A stretch of 37,565 bases of DNA from Oscillochloris sp. ZM17-4 (GTDB lineage: Bacteria > Chloroflexota > Chloroflexia > Chloroflexales > Chloroflexaceae). The stretch lies in the NCBI RefSeq assembly GCF_019599295.1, contig NZ_JAIEWN010000004.1, positions 34,796 through 72,360 of the forward strand. Reading direction: 5' to 3'. The notes beneath the pieces were generated by a model. It was not told the origin of the DNA, did not search any database, and was given only the letters and a program-made list of their open reading frames with translations. The position numbers and the translations under genes are program-made. Positions 7,956 through 15,271 of this stretch are shown here, piece after piece; the first letter of the stretch is position 1, and every line of letters begins with the position of its first letter.

Positions 7956-7984
7956 GGGACGCAGCGTGCTGCGTCCCCTACCCC
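7949..7984. repeat. Perfect hairpin carrying both stop codons of dcd and the Nudix gene
   Basis: Bases 7949-7965 pair perfectly with 7968-7984 (17 bp, loop GT). The left arm contains the dcd stop TAG (7953-7955). The right arm, read on the minus strand, contains the Nudix stop TAG (7978-7980). It probably ends transcription from both sides. Confidence 0.85.
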
Positions 7985-8406
7985 TCCCGGCCGACCCGCG
8001 CCAGCGCCCGGCGCACCACATCGCGCACCTGGGCGTAGCTCAGGCGGGCGAGCGCCTCCTTGGGCGGCAGCCAGCAGGCCTCGACGATGCCCTCGTCAAG
8101 GCGCGGGGTGGGCGTGGCGTGGTCAGCGCGGGCCAGAAAGTAGGCCACCTGCTTATCGCGCCAGGCCCCGCGCTTGAACACCGGGTAGACCATGCGGTGC
8201 AGCAGGTCGCCCAGATCGCAGTCGATGCCCGTCTCCTCGGCGATCTCGCGCACGGCCGCATCCTGCTCGTCCTCGCCGGCCTCCAGGTGCCCCTTGGGCA
8301 GCGTCCAGACGCCGTACTTGTCGCGGATCAGCAGCAGCAGCTGATCGCCGTCCGGGCCGTCGCAGAAGACGACGCCGCCGGCGGCGCGGATGAGCCCGCC
8401 GCTCAC
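7978..8406 (-). CDS. Nudix hydrolase
   Basis: The 142-residue protein is a single Nudix domain. The Nudix box runs through GHLEAGEDEQDAAVREI then AEETGI, matching GX5EX7REUXEEXGU with the metal-binding glutamates present. An aromatic KYGVWTLPKG precedes the box, as in diadenosine polyphosphate or nucleotide hydrolases; the substrate cannot be read from sequence. It starts with GTG and overlaps the ccdA stop by four bases (GTGA), so the two are translationally coupled on one minus-strand transcript. Confidence 0.9.
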   Translation of the reverse strand: MSGGLIRAAGGVVFCDGPDGDQLLLLIRDKYGVWTLPKGHLEAGEDEQDAAVREIAEETGIDCDLGDLLHRMVYPVFKRGAWRDKQVAYFLARADHATPTPRLDEGIVEACWLPPKEALARLSYAQVRDVVRRALARVGREG

Positions 8407-9341
8407 TGGAGGCCAAACAGGCGGCCGACGCCGCTCTCAAGCTGCACCCACCACTGGGCGAAGTCGCTGCTGTTCGTCACCCGCGAGATCGCCTCAAGCT
8501 GGCCGCTGGCCAGCAGCACGCCCATGGCCACCATCAGCATGCCGCTCATCAGGCTGGTGCTGTGCAGGAACAGGCTCCGCCCAAGGATGTTGACCTCGAA
8601 GCCCTTGCCGCGGATCACCTTCCAGAAGGACGAGCCGTTGCCCAGCCGGTTGAAGAAGGTCGAGAGCAGGATCAGCGGGGTGCCCAGGCCGAGGGCGTAG
8701 ATGAAGGCCAGCACCGCGCCTTGGAGGATCGCCACGCCGCTCGTGGTGGCCAGCAGGGTCAGCAGCGCCCCCAGGATCGGCCCGACGCAGGCCGTCCAGC
8801 CCAGGGCGAAGGTGGCCCCGTAGACATAGGATCCGAGCACCGTCGCCGCCGGTCGCTCCTGGATCTGCGGGCCGGCGAAGCCCTTGCCGAACATGCCCAT
8901 CAGCCCGAAGGCGATGATCACGATCCCGCCCCAGAAGGTCAGCGCCTGACGGTTGTCGAAGATCAGCCCGCTCAGGGCCGTCGCGCTGGCGCCCAGCAGG
9001 GTGATGGTGGTGGCCAGACCAAAGAAGAAGGCCACGCTCATCATGAAGACGCCGCGCTTGCCGGCCTGGAAGGTGAAGGCGAAGTAGGCCGGCAGGATGG
9101 GCAGGGTGCAGGGCGAGAGGAAGCTCAGCACGCCGGCCAGGAAGGCCGGCACCGCCAGCACCAGCACGCTGGAGCCGCCGGTCAGGTAGCTCACATCCTG
9201 GCCGCTGTTGAGCGAAAGCATGATCAGGGCCGCCAGCACCGCGATCGCGCCGACCGCGAACAGCATCCGGCGGTACCCCCAGCGATCCTTTGGGGGCTGA
9301 GCCTCAGCGGCGGGCTGGGCATCAACGGGCTGAGACGACAT
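8403..9341 (-). CDS. ccdA: CcdA/DsbD-type transmembrane thiol reductant carrier
   Basis: The 312-residue integral membrane protein carries the two conserved cysteine sites of the CcdA core: LSPCTLPILPAYF and WTACVGPILGALL. These sit in symmetric helices, as in proteins that move electrons from cytoplasmic thioredoxin to extracytoplasmic thioredoxin-like proteins. An N-terminal extension of about 25 residues precedes an extra helix (about 27-45). ATG 9341 is chosen because AGGAGAGGAG lies just upstream; a longer in-frame start at 9479 runs into a heptamer array. CcdA is the expected electron donor for the CcmG-like protein at 14468-14890. Confidence 0.88.
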   Translation of the reverse strand: MSSQPVDAQPAAEAQPPKDRWGYRRMLFAVGAIAVLAALIMLSLNSGQDVSYLTGGSSVLVLAVPAFLAGVLSFLSPCTLPILPAYFAFTFQAGKRGVFMMSVAFFFGLATTITLLGASATALSGLIFDNRQALTFWGGIVIIAFGLMGMFGKGFAGPQIQERPAATVLGSYVYGATFALGWTACVGPILGALLTLLATTSGVAILQGAVLAFIYALGLGTPLILLSTFFNRLGNGSSFWKVIRGKGFEVNILGRSLFLHSTSLMSGMLMVAMGVLLASGQLEAISRVTNSSDFAQWWVQLESGVGRLFGLQ

Positions 9342-9470
9342 CGAGTGCTCCTCTCCTCTGGGAAGGCCGGCCGCCACATCCGCAGCGGAACCCGCTCTCG
9401 CGGCGGGCAGAACGATTGAGCAACCTGCATAGGTGTTGCCCCTAGAACGCGTTGGAACGCCATGCACGGT

Positions 9471-9500
9471 AATCTGCAATCCAAAATCTGCAATCTGAAA
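9471..9500. repeat. Short heptamer array (AATCTGC)
   Basis: Three imperfect copies of the CAATCTG-type heptamer lie between two minus-strand genes. They are the same unit as at 4063-4138, 19435-19586 and 21809-21838. Confidence 0.7.
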
Positions 9501-9505
9501 TGGTA

Positions 9506-9796
9506 TTAGATCCGCCGCCCGCTCTGGCGCGCGGCGGCCAGATCGCCCTCGCCGGCGGGCGTCGCCCCGGCGAAGTGTAGCGTCCCGCTCGGGATATCAT
9601 AGTGGTAGCGCCGGCGCGACCAGCCGCCCCGCTCGCCGGGGCACAGCAGGGTCACGCGCCAGGTCGGGCCGTTCTCCTCATACGCCGCCTCGGTGATCCA
9701 CACCGGCTCGCCGGGCTCAAAGAGGACGCGCAGGGCGCGCGTGCATACGGCCATGCTCTCCTGCGCATCGTCGACGGTGGGCTGCGGGCTGCTCAT
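9506..9796 (-). CDS. Small hypothetical protein
   Basis: The 96-residue protein has strong codon bias in this frame. It has a helical N-terminus (DAQESMAVCTRALRVLF) and a beta-rich middle with two conserved-looking aromatic strands (PVWITEAAYEENGPTWRVTLL and SRRRYHYDIPSGTLHF, stated in parts). No membrane segment, catalytic motif or known family is apparent. An AGGAG-like site lies before ATG 9796. It is the first gene on this minus-strand run, ahead of ccdA. Confidence 0.6.
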   Translation of the reverse strand: MSSPQPTVDDAQESMAVCTRALRVLFEPGEPVWITEAAYEENGPTWRVTLLCPGERGGWSRRRYHYDIPSGTLHFAGATPAGEGDLAAARQSGRRI

Positions 9797-9970
9797 GCTG
9801 CTCCTACTATGCCATAGCCGATAGCGTGGCGTGGCGACTCGCTCGGCGCGGCGGCGCTCCTCAAACTATTATAGCACTGTCGGATCGGGGTGTTCCAGGC
9901 GGCGCCAGATCGGTTAGGCTACAGTATTGTCACGCGGCGGAGGCCCTTCCCACACCAGACACAACCCGGC

Positions 9971-10025
9971 GTTAGCCCAGCGTTAAACCGCCCATAACCT
10001 GGCCCTAACAGGCCCCCGCTACACT
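9971..10025 (+). promoter_or_regulatory. Pho-box-like array and -10 element
   Basis: Four 8-mers occur at exact 11-bp steps: GTTAGCCC (9971), GTTAAACC (9982), CATAACCT (9993) and CCTAACAG (10004). Consensus is nnTAACCn. Nine bases after the last repeat comes TACACT (10020-10025), a good -10, while no -35 box is present. This is the geometry of a PhoB-type activated promoter, where direct repeats at helical spacing replace the -35. It faces the glycosyltransferase gene whose ATG is at 10061. Confidence 0.6.
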
Positions 10026-10060
10026 GCGCAGAGAATAGCTCACGTGTAGCGAGGGCCACC

Positions 10061-11179
10061 ATGCGTATCGCCCTGATCTGCGAGACCTTCCTGCCCGACG
10101 TGAATGGCGTGACGACCACCCTCTGCCGCCTGCTGGAGCACCTGCGCCGCGAGGGCCACGAGGCGCTGCTGTTCGCGCCGCAGGGCGCGCCCGAGGAGTA
10201 CGCCGGCACGCCGGTGGTGCCGCTCGGCGGCATGCCGCTGCCGATGTACCCCGAGGTTAAGCTGACCCCGCCCCAGCCCGGGCTCACGGCCCGCCTGCGG
10301 GCCTTCAAGCCCGACCTGGTACACCTGGCCGGCCCGGCGGTGATGGGCGCTGCGGTGCCCTTCATCGCCCGCAGCCTGCGCCTGCCGGTGGTCGCCTCCT
10401 ACCACACTGACTTCGGCGCCTACAGCCGGCACTACGGACTGGGCTTCATGCAGAGCGCGGTGAACGGCTGGCTGCGCTGGATCCACAACCGCTGCCTGCT
10501 CAACCTCTGCCCCTCCACCTACACCCTCAGCTCGCTGCGATCCTTCGGCTTCCGCCGCCTGCGTATCTGGGGCCGCGGCGTGGACACCGAGCGCTTCCAC
10601 CCGCGCAACTACAGCCACGCCTGGCGCGAGTCGGTCGGCCTGCGGCCCGGCGAGCGCGCCCTGCTCTACGTGGGCCGCCTGGCCGCCGAGAAGCGCGTCG
10701 ACCTGCTGCCCGAGGCGATCCGCGGCCTGCCAAACACCCGGCTGGTGCTCGTGGGCGACGGCCCCTACCGCGCCGAGCTCCAGCGCCGCTGCCAGGGACT
10801 TCCCGTCCACTTCACCGGCTACCTCAAGGGCCAGGATCTGGCCGCCGCCTACGCCAGCTCCGACGCCTTCGTCTTCCCCTCGGACACCGACACCTTCGGC
10901 CAGGTCGTCCAGGAGGCGATGGCCTCGGGCCTGCCGGTGGTGGGCGCCCGCAGCGGCGGCACCCTCGACCTGGTGCGCGAGGGGCGGACGGGCCACCTCT
11001 TCGCCCCCGGCGTCGCCAGCGATCTGCGCAGCCGCCTGCACGATCTGGTGCGCGACGACGCCGGGCGGGCCACCCTCGGCCGGGCCGGCCGGGCCGCCGC
11101 CGAGGGCCGCTCATGGCCCACCGTCATGTCCGAGCTCATGGGCCACTACCGGCACGTGCAGCGCCGCCGCGCCGCGTGA
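10061..11179 (+). CDS. GT4 glycosyltransferase, SqdX/MgtA-like
   Basis: The 372-residue GT-B enzyme starts MRIALICETFLPDVNGVTTT, with the donor-independent N-domain containing YPEVKL, SYHTDFGAYSRHYGLGF and LCPSTYT. RGVDTERFHP and the family-4 EX7E region (DTFGQVVQEAMASGLPVVG) follow. These blocks line up with cyanobacterial SqdX, the sulfoquinovosyl-diacylglycerol synthase, and with related glycolipid mannosyl/glucosyl transferases. It acts at the inner membrane face on a lipid acceptor. The exact sugar is not decided by sequence here, and no sqdB is in the window. The Pho-like promoter supports a role in replacing phospholipids during phosphate limitation. Confidence 0.83.
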   Translation: MRIALICETFLPDVNGVTTTLCRLLEHLRREGHEALLFAPQGAPEEYAGTPVVPLGGMPLPMYPEVKLTPPQPGLTARLRAFKPDLVHLAGPAVMGAAVPFIARSLRLPVVASYHTDFGAYSRHYGLGFMQSAVNGWLRWIHNRCLLNLCPSTYTLSSLRSFGFRRLRIWGRGVDTERFHPRNYSHAWRESVGLRPGERALLYVGRLAAEKRVDLLPEAIRGLPNTRLVLVGDGPYRAELQRRCQGLPVHFTGYLKGQDLAAAYASSDAFVFPSDTDTFGQVVQEAMASGLPVVGARSGGTLDLVREGRTGHLFAPGVASDLRSRLHDLVRDDAGRATLGRAGRAAAEGRSWPTVMSELMGHYRHVQRRRAA

Positions 11180-11190
11180 CCATGGCGAGA

Positions 11191-11226
11191 GGCCGGGTGA
11201 GGCATCTGCCTCACCCGGCCTTTTTT
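11191..11226 (+). terminator. Intrinsic terminator after the GT4 gene
   Basis: A 14-bp perfect stem (11191-11204 with 11207-11220, loop TC) is followed directly by six T residues (11221-11226). It starts twelve bases after the glycosyltransferase stop and makes that gene a single-gene transcript with the promoter at 9971-10025. Confidence 0.93.
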
Positions 11227-11366
11227 GTTGCAGGACAAGGTTCGTAGCAGCTTGACAGCTTGGTGGCACGTATCGCTAGGGAAGCGGATCTTTTTCATTG
11301 TCCCATCACGCTCCCATGTCACCGGGATACGTAAAAATTCCCACTTCCCCTAGTTGATGCACTCCA

Positions 11367-11404
11367 CCTGTACCCTGTACCCTGTGCCCTGTACCCTGTA
11401 CCCT
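11367..11404. repeat. Heptamer array (CCCTGTA unit)
   Basis: Five tandem copies of CCCTGTA, one with a single change (CCCTGTG), lie in the 299-bp gap between the GT4 terminator and the response regulator. Nothing else convincing is seen in that gap (11227-11525). It is lower in GC, holds scattered promoter-like words (TTGACA at about 11251) and no open frame. Confidence 0.8.
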
Positions 11405-11525
11405 TATCTATGTGGCGAATCTGTTATGTACTACAGCGAGGCACGTACCTGAATTGTTACAAGCCACGTTCATAATGGTACATACGCACCCCGAACGCAC
11501 GGGACCTATCATCACAGGGTAGAGC

Positions 11526-12485
11526 ATGGCGCCGCTCACACAGGCCCAACCAGCAGCCACGCAGCAGCAGCTTCGCACGTCGCGATCAGACGTGCGCGGC
11601 CCGACCCTGGCGCTGACCTGTGACGCGCCAGCGCCGATCGCGCGCATCCTGATCAGCGAGGACAACCCGGGCATCCAGCGCATCTACAGCCGGCTCCTGC
11701 CCGAACACGGCTTCGAGCTGGTGTGCGTGCCCGGCGGCGATGGCGCGCTGACCCTGGAGCTGGCCCGGCTCGTGCTCCCGCAGCTGATCATCACCGACAT
11801 TAACAAGCCGACGATGGATGGCAACGCCCTCGCGGCGGCCCTGCGCGCCGACCCGCGCACCGCGCGCATCCCGCTGCTGATGGTGACGGCGATGAACCTG
11901 CGGGGCGACTCCCGGCACGCCGGGCTCGCGCCGACAGATGACTACATTGTCAAGCCCTTCCCCTTTGAGGATCTGCTCTACCGCATCACGACAATGATCG
12001 ACCTGGACGGCCCGGCCCGCAGCGAGCTGGTGGAGCGCGCCATCGGCCTGCCCTGCTACGATCCGCACCACCCGGCCACCGGGCTGCCCTGCATGCACAA
12101 GGTCGCCTCCGCGCTGCCCGCGCGCAGCGCGCGGCCCGGCTGGGCGGCCATCGAGCTGTCGTTCGCGAACCATGCCGCGCTCGTCGGAGCCTACGGCCGG
12201 GCGATGGTGGACGGGCTGGCCGGCCAGATGGGCGCGGCCATCCGTCGGGTCGCCGGCCCCAACCTGCTGGTTGGGCACACCGGCTTTGACCTGAGCGTGC
12301 TCATCCTCGGCCGCGCCGACGCGGCCGCTGCGGCCGAGCTGCTCCTCGCGGAGCGGATCGCAGGCCTCTTCCACATCCGCGCCGCCAGCCCCTCTGCCCC
12401 GGCCGTCCGGCTCGCCCTGCGCCGCGCCGATGATCGGGCCGGCCTCTGTCTCAGCCTTCCCGAGCTGCGCGCCGCCCTACGGTAG
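11526..12485 (+). CDS. Response regulator with degenerate GGDEF domain
   Basis: The protein has 319 residues. Residues 40-160 form a receiver: acidic pair in ISEDN, phospho-acceptor Asp91 in IITDINKPTMDG, Thr121 and Lys143 in IVKPFP. The rest has the layout of a diguanylate cyclase (DP...TGLPCMHKV, like the usual DPLTGLPNR). At the active-site position it reads GHTGFDLSVLI (about 250-260) instead of GG(D/E)EF, so synthesis of cyclic-di-GMP is unlikely. It could bind nucleotide or be a pure signalling platform. A disordered Gln/Ala N-terminus of about 38 residues precedes the receiver. No kinase gene is adjacent. Confidence 0.78.
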   Translation: MAPLTQAQPAATQQQLRTSRSDVRGPTLALTCDAPAPIARILISEDNPGIQRIYSRLLPEHGFELVCVPGGDGALTLELARLVLPQLIITDINKPTMDGNALAAALRADPRTARIPLLMVTAMNLRGDSRHAGLAPTDDYIVKPFPFEDLLYRITTMIDLDGPARSELVERAIGLPCYDPHHPATGLPCMHKVASALPARSARPGWAAIELSFANHAALVGAYGRAMVDGLAGQMGAAIRRVAGPNLLVGHTGFDLSVLILGRADAAAAAELLLAERIAGLFHIRAASPSAPAVRLALRRADDRAGLCLSLPELRAALR

Positions 12486-12511
12486 AGGGCGCGGCGCGCT
12501 GCGCCCCCTAC
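12482..12511. repeat. Hairpin carrying both stop codons of convergent genes
   Basis: GTAGAGGGCGC (12482-12492) pairs with GCGCCCCCTAC-type sequence (12501-12511) with one mismatch, and the inner bases extend the stem. The left arm supplies TAG for the response regulator (12483-12485). The right arm supplies TAG for the minus-strand hydrolase (12508-12510). This is the same arrangement as at 7949-7984. Confidence 0.8.
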
Positions 12512-13281
12512 ACTGCGGCCCCGGCGCGGGCGGCGATGAACGCCAGCACTTTCTCCCACGCGTCCGCCGAGGCCTCGGCGAAGTCGGTGGCCCGTCGGTC
12601 GAAGAAGCTGTGCGGCGCCCCTGGGTAGGTGATCACCGTGTGATCAACCCCGGCCACGCCCAGAGCCGCGTCGAAGGCCGCGATCTGGTCGGCCGGGATC
12701 CCTGGGTCGTCCCCGCCGAAGAGGCCGAGAGACGGCACCTTGATGTCTTTCGCCCGCTCAAGCATCGTCCCGCCGCCGCCGAAATCCCGCGAGAGCCCGG
12801 CGTAGAAGCCGATCGCGCCGGTAAGGGCGAGCTGCTCCTGTGTGGCGCAGTGGAATGACATCGTCCCACCCATGCAGAAGCCCATCGTGAAGCTGCTCAT
12901 CACAGACGAGCCCTGCTCGCGCATGTGGGTCAGCGAGGCCTGCGCGTCGGCGAAGATCCCGGGCAGAGTCACCTGCATCACGTGGGGCCAGAACTCGAAC
13001 GAGTCGTCGCGCGGGGTGAGCCCGGCGGTGCGGCCGAAGTAGTCCATGGCGATGGCGGCCACGCCGACCTCGGCGAAGCGCAGGGCCAGATCCTTGTAGA
13101 ACTGGTGCAGGCCGCGCACGTCGGGCAGGACGAGCACCAGGGCGCTGGGCGGAGCCTCGGGGGTTGCCAGATAGGCGGCGAAGCGGTTACCGTCGGCGGC
13201 GGTGAGCACCACGTCCATGCCTTTTGCGCTGCCGGTGGCTCCGGGGGGCAGCGGCGGTCGGGCGTTATCGTCATAGCACAT
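12508..13281 (-). CDS. Dienelactone hydrolase family protein
   Basis: The 257-residue alpha/beta hydrolase begins MCYDDNARPPLPPGATGS, the usual start of this subfamily. The nucleophile elbow GFCMGG gives Cys136. The acid lies in GGDDPGIP and the catalytic His in YPGAPHSFFDR. Dienelactone hydrolases open lactone rings in chloroaromatic degradation, but many members outside such clusters act on unknown esters, and no aromatic pathway genes are nearby. ATG 13281 with AAGGAT upstream is preferred to the longer frame starting at 13341. Confidence 0.88.
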   Translation of the reverse strand: MCYDDNARPPLPPGATGSAKGMDVVLTAADGNRFAAYLATPEAPPSALVLVLPDVRGLHQFYKDLALRFAEVGVAAIAMDYFGRTAGLTPRDDSFEFWPHVMQVTLPGIFADAQASLTHMREQGSSVMSSFTMGFCMGGTMSFHCATQEQLALTGAIGFYAGLSRDFGGGGTMLERAKDIKVPSLGLFGGDDPGIPADQIAAFDAALGVAGVDHTVITYPGAPHSFFDRRATDFAEASADAWEKVLAFIAARAGAAV

Positions 13282-13664
13282 AGGGGTATCCTTCCACGGC
13301 GGGCAGCCGTGATAGGCCGGCGATTCACGTCGGCGCAGCAAATCTGGGAGAGCTGATGGGTAGTGAGTCTATTCTATCACTGATTGTGGCGAGGGGGAGG
13401 TAAAAAAATGTAGGGCGACCGACCCGCCCGGTGGGTGAAGCCGTGGGGATACGGCGAAGCCGCCCTGCGGCGGCGCATGCAGGCCGCGCAGGCGGCCTTC
13501 GCAAACCAGAGCCGAGGGCTTCCGCCCCACGGCGATTCGCTAGCCCGAAAGGGTACGCCACACCCTCACCTAAACACCTAAAATGAATCCCATGCCGTAG
13601 GGGCGGATCAAGGTGTACGCCCGCAACGCCGATCATTGGCCCACTGGGGGGGGCGGGGCTGCCG
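13282..13664. other. 383-bp gap with imperfect palindromes, no gene called
   Basis: An open frame on the minus strand (13325-13636) lacks a ribosome site and recognisable content. A long imperfect hairpin spans 13454-13502, centred on GCATGC, with GCGAAG/CTTCGC ends and about 25-base arms. It is enclosed by GCCGTGGGG (about 13440-13448) and CCCCACGGC (about 13534-13542). This nested symmetry looks like a repeat element or a structured transcript between two minus-strand genes. Confidence 0.5.
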
Positions 13665-14345
13665 CTACGGCACCAGACGATACCCCACGCCCCACTCGGT
13701 GAGCAGCAGGATGGGGTTGCGCGGGTCCTGCTCGATCTTGCGGCGCAGGTGCCAGATATACACCTTGAGGTAATCGTTATCGCGGGTGTACTCCTGCCCC
13801 CACACGGCGCGCAGCAGCGTCTCGTGCGCCACCACCTTGCCGGCGTTCTCCGTAAGGATGAGCAGCAGGTGGTACTCGGTGGGGGTCAGATCCACCACCT
13901 CGTTGCGCACGCGCACCTCGCGCTTCTGCTGGTCGATCTGGATCTGCCCATCGCCGGCGGCGAGCGGGCGGTAGGCCGGGGGCACGCGGCGCAGCAGGGC
14001 GCGGATGCGGGCCGACAGCTCGTCCATGTTGAAGGGCTTGATCAGGTAGTCGTCGGCGCCGCGGTCGAGGCCAGTGATCACATCCTCGCTCTGCACCTTT
14101 GCGGTGAGCATCAGGATCGGGATCTGCGAGAACTCGCGCACCTTGCCTGCGGCCTCCACGCCATCCATCTCAGGCATCATCACATCGAGAATCACCATAT
14201 CGGGGCGCTGCTCGCGCACCGACTGGACGCACTGCACCCCATTTGCGGCCTGGATGACGGCATAGCCTTCGTGCTCCAAGTTGATGCGGATCAGCTCACG
14301 CAGGCCGTTGTCGTCGTCGACCACCAGGATGGTACGCTGCTCCAT
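13665..14345 (-). CDS. OmpR/PhoB-family response regulator
   Basis: The 226-residue protein has a receiver domain (residues 4-118): acidic cluster VVDDDN, phospho-acceptor Asp54 in ILDVMMPEMDG, Thr around 82, Lys104 in LIKPF. A winged-helix DNA-binding domain follows (about 130-226) with VDLTPTEYHLLLIL, the recognition helix region DNDYLKVYIWHLRRKIE and the WGVGYRLV wing. It regulates transcription after phosphorylation by an unidentified histidine kinase. ATG 14345 (AAGG seven bases upstream) is chosen over a TTG two codons earlier. It lies 122 bp downstream of the thioredoxin gene on the same strand. Confidence 0.93.
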   Translation of the reverse strand: MEQRTILVVDDDNGLRELIRINLEHEGYAVIQAANGVQCVQSVREQRPDMVILDVMMPEMDGVEAAGKVREFSQIPILMLTAKVQSEDVITGLDRGADDYLIKPFNMDELSARIRALLRRVPPAYRPLAAGDGQIQIDQQKREVRVRNEVVDLTPTEYHLLLILTENAGKVVAHETLLRAVWGQEYTRDNDYLKVYIWHLRRKIEQDPRNPILLLTEWGVGYRLVP

Positions 14346-14467
14346 GTGCAATCCTTGCGCTAAAAGCTAAAGAGCAGAGCGATTGAGCCTACGTCACCAA
14401 CATATACGTTCGCGACAGGCATGGGCTCCAGAGGCTCAGCGGCTCAATCATCCTATCACTCAGTGCT

Positions 14468-14890
14468 CTATGGTGCGCTGCGGGCCAGCCCTTCTCGCTG
14501 TAGCTCAGTAAACCGTGCGGCTACGTCATCGAGCGTAAGTTCACCGACATGGACATAGCGGATCTGGCCTTGCGCATCGATAAAGAAACTCGTGGGGAGC
14601 GGGAACACCCGAAATGCATCCGTCACGCTGCCGTCACGGTCGAGGGCGATCGGGTAGGTCAGGTTATACTGCTCGGCAAACGTGCGGATACCATCCTCGC
14701 TGACGCCTTGGCTCTGCTCATCATCGGTCAGGTTCACGCCGATGATCGTCAGCCCCTTATCCCCGTAGCGCTCGTTCGCCGCCTGAAGCGCCGGAAGCTC
14801 ACGCTTGCACGGCTCGCACCATGTGCCCCAGAAGTTTACCAGCACCACCTGTCCGCGGTATGCTGTCAGGTTGACCGTATCGCCGCTCAA
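14468..14890 (-). CDS. TlpA/ResA/CcmG-like thioredoxin protein, N-terminus missing
   Basis: The 140-residue thioredoxin fold has the active site WGTWCEPCK (Cys25 and Cys28) and the cis-proline in FPLPTSFFID, followed by GQIRYVHVGELT. CcmG/ResA proteins reduce apocytochrome thiols outside the membrane and need a signal anchor; none is present here. Its TTG start overlaps the stop of the J-like gene by four bases (TTGA). The residues read in frame before the TTG (HSLQ) continue the expected TlpA strand. The anchor may have been lost by deletion, or the two genes may form one frameshifted protein. Its position after ccmF suggests a role in cytochrome c maturation. Confidence 0.75.
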   Translation of the reverse strand: MSGDTVNLTAYRGQVVLVNFWGTWCEPCKRELPALQAANERYGDKGLTIIGVNLTDDEQSQGVSEDGIRTFAEQYNLTYPIALDRDGSVTDAFRVFPLPTSFFIDAQGQIRYVHVGELTLDDVAARFTELQREGLARSAP

Positions 14891-15192
14891 GGTCTGCAGG
14901 CTGTGCGCTCGCGCGGGGTGATCGTACGGCGGGCGCTGGCGCTGACAGAGGCGATCTTGGCCGGGGCGGCGCCGATGCTGCTATCATACTGATGTCGCCG
15001 CGCGGGGTCTGAGAGGATAGCGTAGGCCCGCTCGATCGCGGCGGTGCGCTCCTCTGCGACCCGCCGCATATCATCGTCAAGATCAGCGACGCGCTCGGGG
15101 TTGTAGCGCTCCCGCTGCAGCTGATAGGCGGCCGCTATCTCCTCTGGGCCGGCCTGCTGCCCCAAGCCCAGCAGCGCATAATGTGTGTTCAT
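14887..15192 (-). CDS. J-like domain protein with NPE in place of HPD
   Basis: The 101-residue protein is a J-domain by layout: THYALLGLGQQAGPEEIAAAYQ (helices I-II, in parts), then RERYNPERV where DnaJ has YHPDR, then VAEERTAAIERAYAILSDPARRHQYD (helices III-IV). The HPD triad that stimulates DnaK is replaced by NPE, so classic co-chaperone activity is doubtful. After residue 74 comes a short unrelated tail (KIASVSASARRTITPRER) with no membrane segment. The stop overlaps the thioredoxin start. ATG 15192 is chosen to match the usual J-domain start, seven codons into the open frame. Confidence 0.75.
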   Translation of the reverse strand: MNTHYALLGLGQQAGPEEIAAAYQLQRERYNPERVADLDDDMRRVAEERTAAIERAYAILSDPARRHQYDSSIGAAPAKIASVSASARRTITPRERTACRP

Positions 15193-15208
15193 GCCTCGTA
15201 AACGCCTT

Positions 15209-15234
15209 AGCACCTGTATTTTAACACAGGTGCT
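15209..15234. repeat. 9-bp-stem hairpin between the two J-like genes
   Basis: AGCACCTGT (15209-15217) pairs with ACAGGTGCT (15226-15234) over an 8-nt AT-rich loop. T-rich sequence follows only on the plus strand, so its role for the minus-strand genes is unclear. It may attenuate or process the transcript between 15272-16390 and 14887-15192. Confidence 0.5.
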
Positions 15235-15271
15235 TTAACTTTTGTCGAACGGCTTCGCGCAAAAGGGACAA

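Noticed and set aside
13325-13636. 103-codon minus-strand frame in the gap after the hydrolase gene
   Set aside because: No ribosome site or family features; the area is better explained by palindromic repeats.
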